DNA from: Chloroflexota bacterium | GTDB lineage: Bacteria > Chloroflexota > Dehalococcoidia > Lucifugimonadales > Lucifugimonadaceae | NCBI GenBank assembly: GCA_016189845.1 | Contig: JACPRT010000051.1 | Span: forward strand, 1-5,196 | Reading direction: 5' to 3' | DNA: 5,196 nucleotides | Part shown: positions 4,742-5,196 of the stretch, one piece after another | How the letters are laid out: every line of letters starts with the position of its first letter | How positions within the stretch are numbered: the stretch's first letter is position 1 | Notes under the pieces: model-generated | Told to the model about the DNA's origin: nothing | The model's database searches: none | What the model saw: the letters and a program-made list of their open reading frames with translations, nothing else | Program-made: the position numbers and the translations under genes

Positions 4742-5196
4742 TCAGACGTGAGGTTCGCTGGCGATTCGGCGAAGCTGAAGAGGGTCGCTGATCTCGATCG
4801 CCCGGCGGCGGACTCGGATTAGGCCCGCCGCCTCGAATCGTTTCAACTCGAGCGTGACGGTCTGCCTTGCGGCACTCACGGCGGCGGCAAGGTCGTGATG
4901 CGAGTACCCGCGCAGAATGTGTGCGCCATCTTCCGCGTGCGCCCATCGCAAAACGAGCCCCGCGAGGCGCTGTCGCACGCTGCTGTAAGCGACCCTTTCG
5001 AGTTGTTCTTCGAGCGAAAGAACCCTGCGGCCGAATACCTCGAGCAGCCTTATGCCAACCATTGGTCTCGCCTGCAATATCCGTTCCATCGCGCTTCTGG
5101 TAGCCACGCAGATCAGGGCATCGTCCTGGGCCTCCGCAAAACAGTCCCGCATCCCGAGGCCCGCCAGGGACATTTCGCCGAACACGGTACCCGGAC
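4742..5196 (-). CDS. Crp/Fnr-family transcriptional regulator, C-terminal part, truncated by window edge
   Basis: A DNA-binding regulator whose N-terminal part lies beyond the right edge. The visible frame is open to the window end and enters with PGTVFGEMSLAG, the hallmark of the cyclic-nucleotide-binding-like beta roll (usually PGDVFGEMAL). The rest of the sensor domain follows, then a long dimerisation helix (RLLEVFGRRVLSLEEQLERVAY), then the SVRQRLAGLVLRWA segment that opens Crp-type winged helices. The helix-turn-helix is HHDLAAAVSAARQTVTLELKRFEAAGLI, followed by the wing RRRAIEISDP and the end at 4742. In the visible part I see no Cys cluster that would mark an Fnr-type iron-sulfur sensor: Cys occurs only in DCFAEA and ICVATR. 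The N-terminus, where such a cluster usually sits, is not visible. A GTG at 5185 is an internal valine codon, not the start. The gene converges with the broken reductase gene, with 52 bases between the stops. Confidence 0.92.
   Translation of the reverse strand, partial: PGTVFGEMSLAGLGMRDCFAEAQDDALICVATRSAMERILQARPMVGIRLLEVFGRRVLSLEEQLERVAYSSVRQRLAGLVLRWAHAEDGAHILRGYSHHDLAAAVSAARQTVTLELKRFEAAGLIRVRRRAIEISDPLQLRRIASEPHV

Noticed and set aside
1..5196. CRISPR array, tRNA, rRNA, insertion sequence or tandem repeats
   Set aside because: Reading both strands showed no regularly spaced direct repeats, no cloverleaf-like element, no rRNA segments and no transposase or terminal repeats around one.

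Overview
The window is GC-rich bacterial DNA. I favour Chloroflexota (Dehalococcoidia/SAR202-like) because the large secreted protein has a lipobox followed by a Thr/Pro/Ala linker (ACGGATPTPAA...), a style common in that phylum. This is an inference from protein style only; no rRNA or tRNA gene is present to confirm it.

Layout, left to right. (1) 1-257, minus: the first 85 codons of an NAD(P)H-hydrate epimerase (YjeF_N domain), cut by the window edge. (2) 450-641, plus: a small unrecognised ORF with a good ribosome binding site, reading away from the epimerase gene. (3) 726-2324, minus: a 532-residue, methionine-rich lipoprotein of unknown function. It converges with the small ORF, and a strong hairpin lies between the two stop codons. 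(4) 2325-2683: a 359-base gap with no convincing gene. It holds at least four dyad-symmetric elements upstream of the lipoprotein gene. (5) 2684-3238, minus: an ECF-type sigma factor. (6) 3377-3652, plus: a small soluble zinc-finger (zf-HC2/ZAS) anti-sigma factor, divergent from the sigma gene and separated by a short shared promoter region. (7) 3743-4689, plus: a mycothione-reductase/dihydrolipoamide-dehydrogenase-like flavoprotein gene that is broken. Its NADH-binding core and second FAD motif are missing and the reading frame shifts, although both catalytic ends survive. (8) 4742-5196, minus: the C-terminal part of a Crp/Fnr-family regulator that runs off the right edge.

How the parts may fit together (inference). 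The sigma factor and its presumed anti-sigma factor form a regulatory switch. The nearest downstream gene on the sigma strand is the Met-rich lipoprotein, with an elaborate dyad-rich leader, so it is the most obvious local candidate target. The disulfide-reductase remnant and the Crp/Fnr regulator would suit a redox or envelope-stress neighbourhood, but nothing in the sequence proves a shared circuit. The most notable points are the doubly deleted reductase, the divergent soluble sigma/anti-sigma pair with a His in place of the usual first Cys ligand, and the Met-rich lipoprotein.
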